DNA from: JBBRBB01 sp963830175
GTDB lineage: Bacteria > Bacteroidota > Bacteroidia > Chitinophagales > Chitinophagaceae
Assembly (NCBI GenBank): GCA_963830175.1
Contig: CAWHKV010000007.1
Span: forward strand, 434,001-498,000
Length of the DNA stretch: 64,000 bases
Reading direction: 5' to 3'
In this document: positions 1-8,191 of the stretch, one piece after another
How positions within the stretch are numbered: the first letter of the stretch is position 1
Layout of the letters: each line of letters begins with the position of its first letter
Notes under the pieces: model-generated
What the model was told of the DNA's origin: nothing
What the model saw: only the letters and a program-made list of their open reading frames with translations
Databases searched by the model: none
Made by a program: the position numbers and the translations under genes

Positions 1-53
1 TCGTATGTGCCGTACTGCCAATCATTGCCATACTACTGATTGCAATCATTAAT

Positions 54-524
54 TTATTTGCCTTCAACCTGCACATTTCTTACAAAACTTTCCTCCAGCG
101 ATATAAAGGTCTCTGTTCTTTCAATGCCTTTAATCTTTTGCAGCTGGTCATGAAGAACGAACCGAAGTTCAGAAATATCTTTACAAATGATCTCCGCAAA
201 CATACTGTAGTTGCCTGTTGTATAATTTAATCTAACAATCTCCGGAATCTTTTTAAGCTCCCGGGCTACAGCATCATACAAGGAACTTTTTTCAAGAAAA
301 ATTCCAATGAAAGCAATAACATCATAACCCAGTTGTTTTAATTCGACTTTTAATTTTGTTCCTTTTACGATTCCAACTTCTTCAAGTTTTTTTATTCTTA
401 CGTGAATAGTTCCACCAGACACAAATAATTTTTTTCCTAACTCTGCATAAGAAATTCCTGCATTTTCAGTCATTTGCTGAATAATCTGGTAATCGAGTTT
501 GTCTAATTGAAATTTAAGGGACAT
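54..524 (-). CDS. Lrp/AsnC family transcriptional regulator
   Basis: A 156-residue protein with the normal length and two-part architecture of Lrp/AsnC regulators. Residues about 8-55 form an AsnC-type winged helix-turn-helix (LDKLDYQIIQQM, then AELGKKLFVSGGTIHVRIKKLEE). Residues about 70-145 form the RAM/ligand-binding ferredoxin-like half, including the YTTGNYSMFAEI stretch typical of the effector-binding and oligomerisation domain. Family members bind amino acids or related small molecules and control transport or metabolism genes; the ligand cannot be read here. It is transcribed leftward, and its upstream region faces the tRNA-like RNA gene. The 53 bases left of it hold no complete gene. 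Confidence 0.9.
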   Translation of the reverse strand: MSLKFQLDKLDYQIIQQMTENAGISYAELGKKLFVSGGTIHVRIKKLEEVGIVKGTKLKVELKQLGYDVIAFIGIFLEKSSLYDAVARELKKIPEIVRLNYTTGNYSMFAEIICKDISELRFVLHDQLQKIKGIERTETFISLEESFVRNVQVEGK

Positions 525-603
525 AATGAAGTCTTTTTTAGTTATTTTCTAATTGTTAAGGCAAATATTTGAATTTTTTCTATATTATTGAAATTTATGT
601 TGA

Positions 604-611
604 TATATTTG
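604..611 (+). promoter_or_regulatory. Candidate -7 promoter box (TAnnTTTG) upstream of the tRNA-like RNA
   Basis: The octamer TATATTTG matches the Bacteroidota -7 consensus TAnnTTTG and lies about 50 nt before the acceptor stem of the tRNA-like RNA at 661. A clean -33 TTTG at the usual spacing is not visible; only a TTG at 588-590 lies near. Assignment rests on the match and position only. Confidence 0.3.
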
Positions 612-660
612 CAATGGATGTAGCAAATATTTTAATATTGCACAAGAAAGTTCTTATACA

Positions 661-832
661 CTGTGGGGTGATGAAACCTTTGGCAGACATGCCCTCTCGT
701 CTCGGGGGTGGGGAAAACAGGATAAACGCAGCATAGAGCCGACGTTACCATTGGTAAGGCCGACCAGGGTTGACCACTACTCTTTGTGCTACAGCTAACT
801 GCCCCGTGGAGGTTCGAATCCTCCCCCTACAG
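661..832 (+). tRNA. tRNA-like RNA: class II cloverleaf with giant variable arm
   Basis: The segment folds into a cloverleaf by eye. Acceptor stem 662-668 pairs with 825-831 (one G-U), extendable by C661-G832. A 3-bp D stem (671-673/688-690) carries a GG-containing loop. The anticodon arm 692-696/704-708 encloses loop TCGTCTC. The T arm 808-812/820-824 has a perfect TTCGAAT loop. Between anticodon and T arms lies a variable arm of about 96 nt (710-805) whose base GGGG (710-713) pairs with CCCC (802-805), followed by CAG/CTG (718-720/799-801) and further hairpins such as TTACC/GGTAA near 745-757. No CCA is encoded. The anticodon loop lacks U33, so no confident amino acid can be assigned; a naive reading gives GUC. 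If the 7-bp acceptor stem is used, the discriminator is G832. A strong terminator follows immediately. It could be a tRNA-derived regulatory RNA or pseudo-tRNA rather than a decoding tRNA. Confidence 0.6.
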
Positions 833-836
833 CATC

Positions 837-865
837 AAACTCCGCAAACCCTGCGGAGTTTTTTT
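837..865 (+). terminator. Rho-independent terminator after the tRNA-like RNA
   Basis: A 10-bp GC-rich stem (837-846 with 852-861, loop AACCC) runs into a T tract. It begins five bases after the predicted acceptor stem, which indicates that the upstream RNA is transcribed as a discrete unit and is not part of the following protein gene. Confidence 0.9.
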
Positions 866-922
866 ATTATCTTGAGCGGCCTGGTACAAACACTAAAAGT
901 ATTCCAAATTCCAAACCGTACT

Positions 923-1855
923 ATGCAACGTATTGTTTTAGTTTTATTCTTTTTCACTTCATTTAATCTTTTTTCTGACGCGCAGGATACGACCGTAAAG
1001 CGGCTGCAAAATGAAGCTCTTAGAACATTAAAAAGAAATGAGGTAGATTCTACCCCGGGCAATTGGAAAAAGGGTGGACTTGTTGGTCTGAATCTTACCC
1101 AGGGATCTTTATCAAATTGGGCAGCCGGCGGTGATGATTTTACGCTGGCTGTAAATGGTTACATTAATGGCTTTGCTTATTACACCAAGGGAAAACATTC
1201 GTGGGATAACAACATGGACCTTTTTCTGGGTTACATAAAAACCACCAGCCTGGGCACACGGAAAAATGATGACAGGATTGATATACTTTCTAAATATAAA
1301 TGCGCATTCAGCCCGCAGTTTTCAACAGCTGCATTATTTAATTTCAGAACACAATTATTTGATGGGTTTACTTATGTAAATGATTCCACTCAATTATTCT
1401 CTTCTTCATTTATGTCGCCGGCCTATGTAATTTTTAGCCCGGGACTTGATTGGAAGCCTTTCAAAAACTTTTCCATATTTGTCTCACCCATTACCTCGCG
1501 TTGGGTAATTATTGGTAATAAAAGGCTTGCAGACAAAGGAAGCTATGCGGCACCCGGGGATCAGTTTAAAAATGAATTAGGCGCATTTGCAACGCTTAAT
1601 TTTACAACCGACCCAAACAGGATTGTAACTTATCGGGGAAGAGCTGACCTCTTTTCAAATTATCGCAACAACCCACAGAACATTGATATTTTTATGCAGA
1701 ATATCTTTTCTGCGAAGTTGTTTAAAGTACTCGCCCTCACCTGGAACATAGACCTGATTTATGATGATGATGCACGATTGTTTGGTGAAAATAATAATGC
1801 CCCGAGAACACAGATAAAATCTATGGTTGGTCTTGGTCTTCGTGTAAAAATTTAA
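923..1855 (+). CDS. DUF3078 family outer-membrane-type protein
   Basis: A 310-residue protein beginning MQRIVLVLFFF, a signal peptide ending near SDAQ. An in-frame extension upstream to 770 is rejected because it would run through the tRNA-like RNA and terminator. The mature protein carries the Bacteroidota DUF3078 pattern: GLVGLNLTQGSLSNWAAGG near the N terminus, followed by alternating aromatic strands ending in GLGLRVKI, as expected for a beta-barrel-like envelope protein. The function of the family is not established. The stop is three bases from the next gene's start, so the two are probably co-transcribed. Confidence 0.8.
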   Translation: MQRIVLVLFFFTSFNLFSDAQDTTVKRLQNEALRTLKRNEVDSTPGNWKKGGLVGLNLTQGSLSNWAAGGDDFTLAVNGYINGFAYYTKGKHSWDNNMDLFLGYIKTTSLGTRKNDDRIDILSKYKCAFSPQFSTAALFNFRTQLFDGFTYVNDSTQLFSSSFMSPAYVIFSPGLDWKPFKNFSIFVSPITSRWVIIGNKRLADKGSYAAPGDQFKNELGAFATLNFTTDPNRIVTYRGRADLFSNYRNNPQNIDIFMQNIFSAKLFKVLALTWNIDLIYDDDARLFGENNNAPRTQIKSMVGLGLRVKI

Positions 1856-1858
1856 CCC

Positions 1859-2914
1859 ATGCTGGATGCGGTAATTAAAAAATATAACCTTCCTTCCGAA
1901 ACTCTTATTCAAAACATTACTACAGGTTTAATAAATAACACCTACCTGGCAATTACAGGAGACAAGGAGTACATAATTCAACGAATAAACGCCAACGTTT
2001 TTAAGCAGCCGCAAGACATTGATACCAATATTCAATTAATCGAAAAGTTTTTAAAAAAAAGCAACCCAAATTATTTTATACCAGTACCTGTGCAAGCAGC
2101 AGATGGTAAAACAATGGTTATTATAAATAATGATTTCTTCCGCATATTTAATTTCGTTCCAAACACTACGTCCTATGCTGTTGCCGTTTCGCCGCAGCTT
2201 GCATATGAAGCTGCGCAGCAGTTTGGTAATTTTACTGCACAACTTTCAGCATTTCCTGCAGATACTTTAAAAATAACGCTGCCGCATTTTCATGACCTGA
2301 CCCTGAGATACAGTCAATTCATTACGGCTACCGTGCATGCTAATAAGGAAAGATTATTACAAAGCTTTGCCTTGATAAATCAATTAAAAGAATTGAACGG
2401 AATTGTTGATACGTACCAAAAAATCAAGATGGATAATGAATTTAAAATCCGGGTAACTCACCATGATACCAAAATAAGCAATGTACTTTTTGATGAAGAT
2501 CAGAAAGGTGTTTGTGTAATTGATCTAGACACAGTTATGCCGGGTTATTTTATTAGTGATATAGGTGATATGTTGCGCACCTATTTGCCGCCGGTATCAG
2601 AGGAAGAACAAGACCTTTCAAAAGTTTTTATAAGGGAGGATTATTTTCATGCAATTGTTAAAGGATACATGCACTACATGAAACCTCATTTAACTGAAAA
2701 AGAATTGCATTCTTTTGTATACGCAGGAAAGTTCATGATATACATGCAGGCTTTGCGGTTTATAACAGATTATTTAAACAATGATATTTATTATGGCGCA
2801 ACATATAATAACCATAACCTGCACCGGGCCATGAATCAATTTACATTATTGAAAGATTTGTTGCGCCTTGAACAAAAGCTTACAGATTTTATCAGGCGCA
2901 ACTTTCTTTCATAA
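1859..2914 (+). CDS. APH-fold phosphotransferase (aminoglycoside phosphotransferase family)
   Basis: 351 residues with the kinase-like fold of the APH superfamily. The glycine-rich-like N-terminal segment (NITTGLINNTY) and the IIQRIN strand are followed by a catalytic loop VTHHDTKISNVLF (H-D...N pattern, about residues 200-212) and the metal-binding CVIDLDTVMPG motif. Bacteroidota members of this group resemble N-acetylhexosamine 1-kinases and homoserine-kinase-II-like enzymes more than true antibiotic kinases, so a sugar or small-metabolite kinase is the more likely role. It directly follows the DUF3078 gene (three-base gap) and converges with the next gene. Confidence 0.75.
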   Translation: MLDAVIKKYNLPSETLIQNITTGLINNTYLAITGDKEYIIQRINANVFKQPQDIDTNIQLIEKFLKKSNPNYFIPVPVQAADGKTMVIINNDFFRIFNFVPNTTSYAVAVSPQLAYEAAQQFGNFTAQLSAFPADTLKITLPHFHDLTLRYSQFITATVHANKERLLQSFALINQLKELNGIVDTYQKIKMDNEFKIRVTHHDTKISNVLFDEDQKGVCVIDLDTVMPGYFISDIGDMLRTYLPPVSEEEQDLSKVFIREDYFHAIVKGYMHYMKPHLTEKELHSFVYAGKFMIYMQALRFITDYLNNDIYYGATYNNHNLHRAMNQFTLLKDLLRLEQKLTDFIRRNFLS

Positions 2915-2917
2915 ACA

Positions 2918-3472
2918 TCACGATGTTTTATAGTAAATAAATCCTGTAGCTGCCATACATAATACTGCCCAACCTGCAATTAATAAAGGAAATTCTGGAT
3001 CGTTATGACCAGACTTTACGACCTTTTTTCCGGTAAATGAAATTGAGACCAATTGGTGCCCCCTGGTGGTTTGAGATGGTGCAACATAGTGCAGAAATAA
3101 TTCACCGCTTTTGTTAAGCGATAGTAAATCAGCCACCCGAATATGCATAGACTGATCATCGTTTTTCATGGAAGAAAAATGCCAAGTTTTTAGAACCTTT
3201 TTATTTCTATCCGATACAACAATGCTTCCGTTCTTTGATGGTGCATTACAAAATTTATGAACAATGATCAATTCATCATTTTTATTTGCCCCGGTTAGGG
3301 ATAGCATACGTGCATCACCATCATCGTGGGCAGGAAAAACGGTATACATTAATTTTTTGTTCAGAAATATCTCATACAACTCCCCACCTGCAAAAGCAGA
3401 TAAGGTGGTCATCGAAACCAACACAGTTAAAAAAGCCACAAGGCAATTACGTACATTTAATTTGAGTTTCAT
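2918..3472 (-). CDS. Hypothetical secreted or membrane-anchored protein
   Basis: 184 residues. An N-terminal signal peptide (LVAFLTVLVSMTTLSAFA) is followed by a mostly beta-like domain, with a hydrophobic segment near the C terminus (LLIAGWAVLCMAATGFIYY) that may anchor it in the inner membrane. I do not recognise the family. It converges tail-to-tail with the upstream kinase gene, with three bases between them. Confidence 0.6.
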   Translation of the reverse strand: MKLKLNVRNCLVAFLTVLVSMTTLSAFAGGELYEIFLNKKLMYTVFPAHDDGDARMLSLTGANKNDELIIVHKFCNAPSKNGSIVVSDRNKKVLKTWHFSSMKNDDQSMHIRVADLLSLNKSGELFLHYVAPSQTTRGHQLVSISFTGKKVVKSGHNDPEFPLLIAGWAVLCMAATGFIYYKTS

Positions 3473-3579
3473 AAAAAAATATTTAGGTTAAGAAATAGGT
3501 TTACAAACAAAGGAACCTATTGCCGCCACCCCAATAAAAATTACTTGATAAAATGCAGGTTATGCCTGATATAAGGCAG

Positions 3580-4365
3580 TTAATAATATTTTTCCGTAAC
3601 TCCCAATCCAAATAAAGCATAATCGTATTTTACCGGGTCACATGCATCCAGCAATAATAAATTTTTTGTAAGTTCTTTCGCCGCCTGCCAGTTAACCTGC
3701 TTCCTGCTCAATAGTTGAAGCTTTTTGGCGACTCTGGACACATGTACATCTACAGGACATATTAGTTGCGATGGTGAAATTTTTTTCCACAAACCAAAGT
3801 CTACACCATTGCTATCTTTTCTTACCATCCATCTTAAAAACATATTTAACCGCTTACAGGTAGAATTATTTAATGGTGTGCTAATGTGTTTTTTTGTTCT
3901 CTGCGGTGCATGCTCAAAAGAAAAAAAATAGTTGTGAAAATGAATGAGCGCTGTTTCTGCCGCATTCTCTTTTTCCAAACCATTTAAAGGTATAAATGCA
4001 GCCTCAAGACTCCTATATTTCCGGTAATGCTGCTGCAAGAAATGAATGAAGTAAAGGAGGTCGGTGGTATTAAAAGTTCGATGTTTAAAAAATAATAATC
4101 GCTTAAGCTGCGCATCGGTGTGCTGCCTAATAAAATCATGCGGTGCATTATCCATCAGATGCATAAGCTCTGTGGATTTATTTATTATGATGGTTCGGTT
4201 GCCCCATGCAAAAATTGCTGCAAAAAATGCAGCAATTTCTATGTCTTGTTTTTTCCTGAACCTATGCGGAATACTAACCGGATCTTCTTTAATAAACGAA
4301 GGGGTGTTGTACTGCTTCACTTTCCCATCCAGAAATTTTTTTAATTCATCGTTCATACGAATCAT
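3580..4365 (-). CDS. TIGR02757/DUF2400 family protein
   Basis: 261 residues matching the DUF2400 (TIGR02757) family. The N terminus contains DPVSIPHRFRKKQDIEIAAF and FAWGNRTIIINKS, and the C-terminal half holds RWMVRKDSNGVDFGLWKKI, CPVDVHVSRVA and the closing FGLGV. The family is widespread in Bacteroidota and resembles HhH-type DNA glycosylase folds, but the biochemical role is not established. Translation could start at the first Met or at Met4 (MNDELKK). The cystathionine gamma-synthase gene ends just two bases upstream, so the pair is likely co-transcribed. Confidence 0.85.
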   Translation of the reverse strand: MIRMNDELKKFLDGKVKQYNTPSFIKEDPVSIPHRFRKKQDIEIAAFFAAIFAWGNRTIIINKSTELMHLMDNAPHDFIRQHTDAQLKRLLFFKHRTFNTTDLLYFIHFLQQHYRKYRSLEAAFIPLNGLEKENAAETALIHFHNYFFSFEHAPQRTKKHISTPLNNSTCKRLNMFLRWMVRKDSNGVDFGLWKKISPSQLICPVDVHVSRVAKKLQLLSRKQVNWQAAKELTKNLLLLDACDPVKYDYALFGLGVTEKYY

Positions 4366-4367
4366 AT

Positions 4368-5507
4368 TTAACCCATAGCCTGCTGCAGGTCATCTATCAG
4401 GTCATCAGCATCTTCGATGCCAACACTTAACCGGATTAAAGTATCACTCAAACCATTCTTGAGTCTTTCCTCGCGAGGAATGCTGGCATGCGTCATGGAT
4501 GCCGGGTGATTGATGAGGGACTCAACACCACCCAGGCTTTCAGCCAGGGAAAAAACTTTTGTTGAAGAAAGTAATTTCTTCGCGGCCTCCATGCTTTCAT
4601 CTTTTAGTTCAAAGCTGATCATGCCTCCAAACCCACGCATCTGTTTCCTGGCAATATTAAAGTATTCACCATCCTCAAAACCACACCAGTATACCTTTTT
4701 TATTTTATCATTATTTCTTAACCAATGTGCTATTTTTTCACCGTTTTCACAATGTCTCTGCATGCGAATGTGCAGGGTTTTAATACCGCGTAATACAAGG
4801 AAACAATCCATTGGACCAGGAACAGCCCCACAACTTTTCTGGATAAAGAATAATTGTTCGCGCAGCTTATCATCATTCATCATTAATGCGCCTTGTATTA
4901 CATCACTGTGACCCCCCAAATATTTTGTTGCGGAATGCATAACTATATCTGCACCCTGGTCAAGAGGGTTTTGTAAATAAGGGGAAGCAAACGTATTATC
5001 AACGCAAAGCAATACATTCTTTTCTTTTGTAATTGACGCAACAGCAGAAATATCCGTAATATTCATCAACGGATTTGTAGGCGTTTCAATCCACACCAGT
5101 TTTGTTTTATCATTTATTGTATCGCGCACACTGTTTATATCAGCAGTATTTATATAGTGGAATTTTATTCCAAACTTTTCAAATATTTTGCTGAACAACC
5201 GGTAAGTACCACCATACATATCCGCGCCAGTCACTACTTCATCACCAGGCTGTAAAAGTTTTATTACAGCATCGGTAGCGGCAACACCACTGCTGAAAGC
5301 CAGTCCATGCTTAGCATTTTCAAGCACTGCCAGCGCACTCTCTAACGAAGTACGGGTTGGGTTCTGTGATCTTGCATATTCGTACCCTTTATTCTTACCA
5401 GGAGCCTCTTGCACAAATGTAGATGTTTGGTAAATCGGTGTCATAATAGCCCCTGTAGATTCGTCTGGTTCTGCCCCTGCCTTTATGTATTTCGTTGCCA
5501 GTTTCAT
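4368..5507 (-). CDS. Cystathionine gamma-synthase / trans-sulfuration PLP enzyme
   Basis: 379 residues, full length for the Cys/Met metabolism PLP-dependent family. The Schiff-base lysine is Lys195 in HSATKYLGGHSD; Asp170 (CVDNTFASP) should contact the pyridine nitrogen and Tyr98 (DMYGGTY) stacks on the cofactor. The YARSQNPTR motif near residue 44 is typical. The reaction is gamma-replacement on an activated homoserine to give cystathionine, or gamma-elimination of cystathionine in the reverse pathway; sequence alone does not separate synthase from lyase. No other methionine genes are adjacent. Confidence 0.88.
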   Translation of the reverse strand: MKLATKYIKAGAEPDESTGAIMTPIYQTSTFVQEAPGKNKGYEYARSQNPTRTSLESALAVLENAKHGLAFSSGVAATDAVIKLLQPGDEVVTGADMYGGTYRLFSKIFEKFGIKFHYINTADINSVRDTINDKTKLVWIETPTNPLMNITDISAVASITKEKNVLLCVDNTFASPYLQNPLDQGADIVMHSATKYLGGHSDVIQGALMMNDDKLREQLFFIQKSCGAVPGPMDCFLVLRGIKTLHIRMQRHCENGEKIAHWLRNNDKIKKVYWCGFEDGEYFNIARKQMRGFGGMISFELKDESMEAAKKLLSSTKVFSLAESLGGVESLINHPASMTHASIPREERLKNGLSDTLIRLSVGIEDADDLIDDLQQAMG

Positions 5508-5578
5508 GTGTAATGTTTTAGTGCAAAGATGGTGAATTTGATTTTATAAGTCAATACGGCTTGAGTAACTGCAATAGT

Positions 5579-6175
5579 TTAATTGGCGTTCAATAACAGT
5601 TCTAAGTTCTGGCGTGCGAAATTTTTTATATCAGGAAAGAATGCTGCATAACATTGCTGCAGTTCATTGTAGTGCGCCAGGAAAACTTCGTAAGCCGGCT
5701 CACTGCTTTGGAGGTAAGCGGTTCTTCTTGTTAACCCCTCAAAACTTTTTTTGGCACCATCCAACGTGCTGTAATTAGATAACCAGTTTTGCTGTTTCAT
5801 GTAAGGATACATTCTGCCGAACTTTTCGGGAAATACACCCGTGAACTTATCTAGTGAAAGATAAGTCTCCCGGGCAAATTCATTCAACCCTGCAGGGCGA
5901 AACTCATTATTATCAACAGCCAGGTAATGATCGTACATCACATCTACAAAAGCACCGGAATATGGACCTACAGCAGGTTTATAAAAAGCTTTTGCCATGC
6001 GTGTGGCATCATGCTTGTCTGTGAATTCATCGATCATGCGGTGCAGCATAATTCCTTTTTGAACAGTGGCATCATACTCAAATTTCTTGATCCCTTTTAC
6101 ATGATCGCTGATCATATTACCTACTAAAATACGCTCATTACCGAATGATAAATATGCATGCGCCAGGTAATTCAT
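5579..6175 (-). CDS. acpH: ACP phosphodiesterase (AcpH-like)
   Basis: 198 residues of the acyl carrier protein phosphodiesterase family. The start MNYLAHAYLSF, GNMISDHVKG and the metal-site-like HRMIDEFTDKH and FVDVMYDHYLA segments are characteristic of this HD-like hydrolase. The activity is removal of the 4'-phosphopantetheine arm from holo-ACP, allowing prosthetic group turnover. The start codon overlaps the stop of the S9 peptidase gene by four bases, so translation is probably coupled. Confidence 0.85.
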   Translation of the reverse strand: MNYLAHAYLSFGNERILVGNMISDHVKGIKKFEYDATVQKGIMLHRMIDEFTDKHDATRMAKAFYKPAVGPYSGAFVDVMYDHYLAVDNNEFRPAGLNEFARETYLSLDKFTGVFPEKFGRMYPYMKQQNWLSNYSTLDGAKKSFEGLTRRTAYLQSSEPAYEVFLAHYNELQQCYAAFFPDIKNFARQNLELLLNAN

Positions 6176-8166
6176 GGCTTCAGGTATTTATCAAACCAGT
6201 CGATGTAACTTCTAAAGCGGTGTACTAAATAAGAAGGCACTTTTACAGAGTGAAACTGGTCAGGATAAATCACCAGTTTAGTTGGCACACCCAATGAACG
6301 CAAAGCCTGATACATTTGCTCTGCACCGGCAACAGGAACATTAAAATCTTTTTCACTTGCCATAAATAATGTTGGGGTTTTTATTCTGTCTGCATGAAAA
6401 AAAGGATACGAAACCTGAATCCATTTTTCCATGTTTTTCCAGGGTGCACCAAGTTCTGTTTCATATTGCACTACGTACTGATCGCTTCCATACATGCTTA
6501 GTTGCAGGGAACTTCCCGCACCACTTGCGGCTGCCTTAAACCGATTGTCTGTTGCGATGGTATAATTAGTGAGAATGCCACCATAGCTCCATCCGCCAAT
6601 GCCCATCCTGTTTTCATCAGCTATACCAGCCTTAATTAAATAATCTGCCGCACCGATTATATCAACCACCTCCTTATTGCCCCAGTCTGCGTATATAGCG
6701 CGTATAAAATCTACTCCCCTGCCGTTACTTCCACGGTAATTAACGGCTGCTACGGCATACCCTGCTGATGCTAGTATATTACGGTACATATCATACCTGT
6801 AATCGTTCTGCGATACTGGGCCGCCATGAATAAAAAGTATAAGCGGTAATTTTTTATTTACATCTTCAGCCCTGCGATATAGTATACCTGAAACAGACGT
6901 ACCATCTTTACTTGTAGATGTAAAACCTTCTACCTGCAATGGTTTCAGCGCATTTATGAAGGTATCTTGTATATGAGTCAATGCACGTAAACCTGCATTT
7001 TCCAATACATATAATTCATTAGGTTTATAAGGTGTTTGCAGGGAGGTTAACCAATCGCCGGTGGCCTCGTTTAATTCAATATGGCTAAAAACTTTTTCTC
7101 CGTCTGCCACTCTTGTAAATGTTCCATCATTCACATTAAATGATGCAATAAGTTGTTGCCTGTCATCATCCATTAAACAATAAACAGCTGTGCTATTTTT
7201 ATTCCATCGCAAATTGTACACGGGGCGGTCAACTTTATTTGAGAGTATTTTAACTTCGCCTGTACCTGTATTTGCAATGGCAAGTAAAGCATTTCCATAC
7301 ATGGTGAATTTTTCATCGCTGCTGCTTTGCAGATAAGCAATAAATTTTCCATCAGCACTCCATACGGGACTATCGTCTTCTCCCTTCCATGTGGTTAACT
7401 GTTTTAGCTTGCCGCCTTTCCGGGCAGGCATGATCCAAATATCTGAGTTTTCATTCCGGTCCGGATCGTCTGTGCGGTTGCTTACAAAAGCAATCTCTTT
7501 ACCATCAGGACTGAAGGCCGGAGAGGTTTCATTATACCTCGCATCATTGGTCAACGTGTCCAGCTTCTTATCATTTAAATGAAAAAGATAGAGGTGTGTT
7601 TTGCGCGTATCACCATATCCATTCACATCTCTTTTAAACAAATACCGGTCTATCTCATACGGGTCGCGAATACCTGAGGATGATGTGTCGGAATAACCGC
7701 GATCTTTTAATACAAACAATATATGACTGCCATCGGGACTCCATTTATAATCAACAATTGGTTGTTTGAAATCAGTCAGTGCCCATGCTTCGCCACCGCG
7801 CCTGTCCATTACCCATAGCTGCGTATTTTTCTTTTTTTCATCTGCCGAATACCTGTCTGAAAGAAACGAAATATACTTATTGTCGCTGCTGAACCTTGGA
7901 GAACTTTCGTCTTCATTTTTTGTGTGTGTAAGTTGAATTTGTTGCGTACCATCCCAACTGTTCATCCAGACATCATTAATGTAATGATCCTTGGATGTAT
8001 CTGCTTCGCTGATCGTGTATACAACCCACTTACCATCGGGAGATACCTGTGGTTCACTGATATCTTTTACGCGTAAAAAATCATTTGGCTGAAGGTACCG
8101 TTTGGATTGTGCAAAAGAAAATGTGCCAACTAGCAGGCAAAGGGCCAGCAGAGAAGTTTTGGTCAT
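6172..8166 (-). CDS. S9 family peptidase (prolyl oligopeptidase-like)
   Basis: 664 residues from the chosen start MTKTSLLALCLLVG, which gives a clean signal peptide ending FSFAQ; an upstream in-frame Met at 8190 is less likely. Residues about 25-400 are repeated SPDGK/SWSPDG-type WD-like strands of the seven-bladed beta-propeller. The C-terminal alpha/beta hydrolase carries Ser527 (GGWSYGG), Asp607 (EKDFNVP) and His639 (DQFHS) as the catalytic triad. It is exported, so it probably cleaves oligopeptides in the periplasm. It lies 25 bases after uvrB in the same direction. Confidence 0.9.
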   Translation of the reverse strand: MTKTSLLALCLLVGTFSFAQSKRYLQPNDFLRVKDISEPQVSPDGKWVVYTISEADTSKDHYINDVWMNSWDGTQQIQLTHTKNEDESSPRFSSDNKYISFLSDRYSADEKKKNTQLWVMDRRGGEAWALTDFKQPIVDYKWSPDGSHILFVLKDRGYSDTSSSGIRDPYEIDRYLFKRDVNGYGDTRKTHLYLFHLNDKKLDTLTNDARYNETSPAFSPDGKEIAFVSNRTDDPDRNENSDIWIMPARKGGKLKQLTTWKGEDDSPVWSADGKFIAYLQSSSDEKFTMYGNALLAIANTGTGEVKILSNKVDRPVYNLRWNKNSTAVYCLMDDDRQQLIASFNVNDGTFTRVADGEKVFSHIELNEATGDWLTSLQTPYKPNELYVLENAGLRALTHIQDTFINALKPLQVEGFTSTSKDGTSVSGILYRRAEDVNKKLPLILFIHGGPVSQNDYRYDMYRNILASAGYAVAAVNYRGSNGRGVDFIRAIYADWGNKEVVDIIGAADYLIKAGIADENRMGIGGWSYGGILTNYTIATDNRFKAAASGAGSSLQLSMYGSDQYVVQYETELGAPWKNMEKWIQVSYPFFHADRIKTPTLFMASEKDFNVPVAGAEQMYQALRSLGVPTKLVIYPDQFHSVKVPSYLVHRFRSYIDWFDKYLKP

Positions 8167-8191
8167 ATAGTAACAGATTGTTTGCAGCAAG

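Noticed and set aside
1..53. A short hydrophobic plus-strand reading frame (VLPIIAILLIAIINLF) at the left edge that could be the end of a membrane protein.
   Set aside because: It runs on into antisense of the Lrp gene for about 175 bases before a stop, has no visible start, and cannot be tested within this window.
709..805. Self-splicing group I intron or tmRNA-type insert inside a tRNA.
   Set aside because: The insert is under 100 bases, too short for a group I intron; no P7/core elements are apparent. There is no tmRNA-like resume reading frame or typical tmRNA ends.
770..922. An in-frame N-terminal extension of the DUF3078 gene.
   Set aside because: It would read through the T arm of the tRNA-like RNA and its strong terminator; the MQRIVLVLFFF start gives a proper signal peptide.
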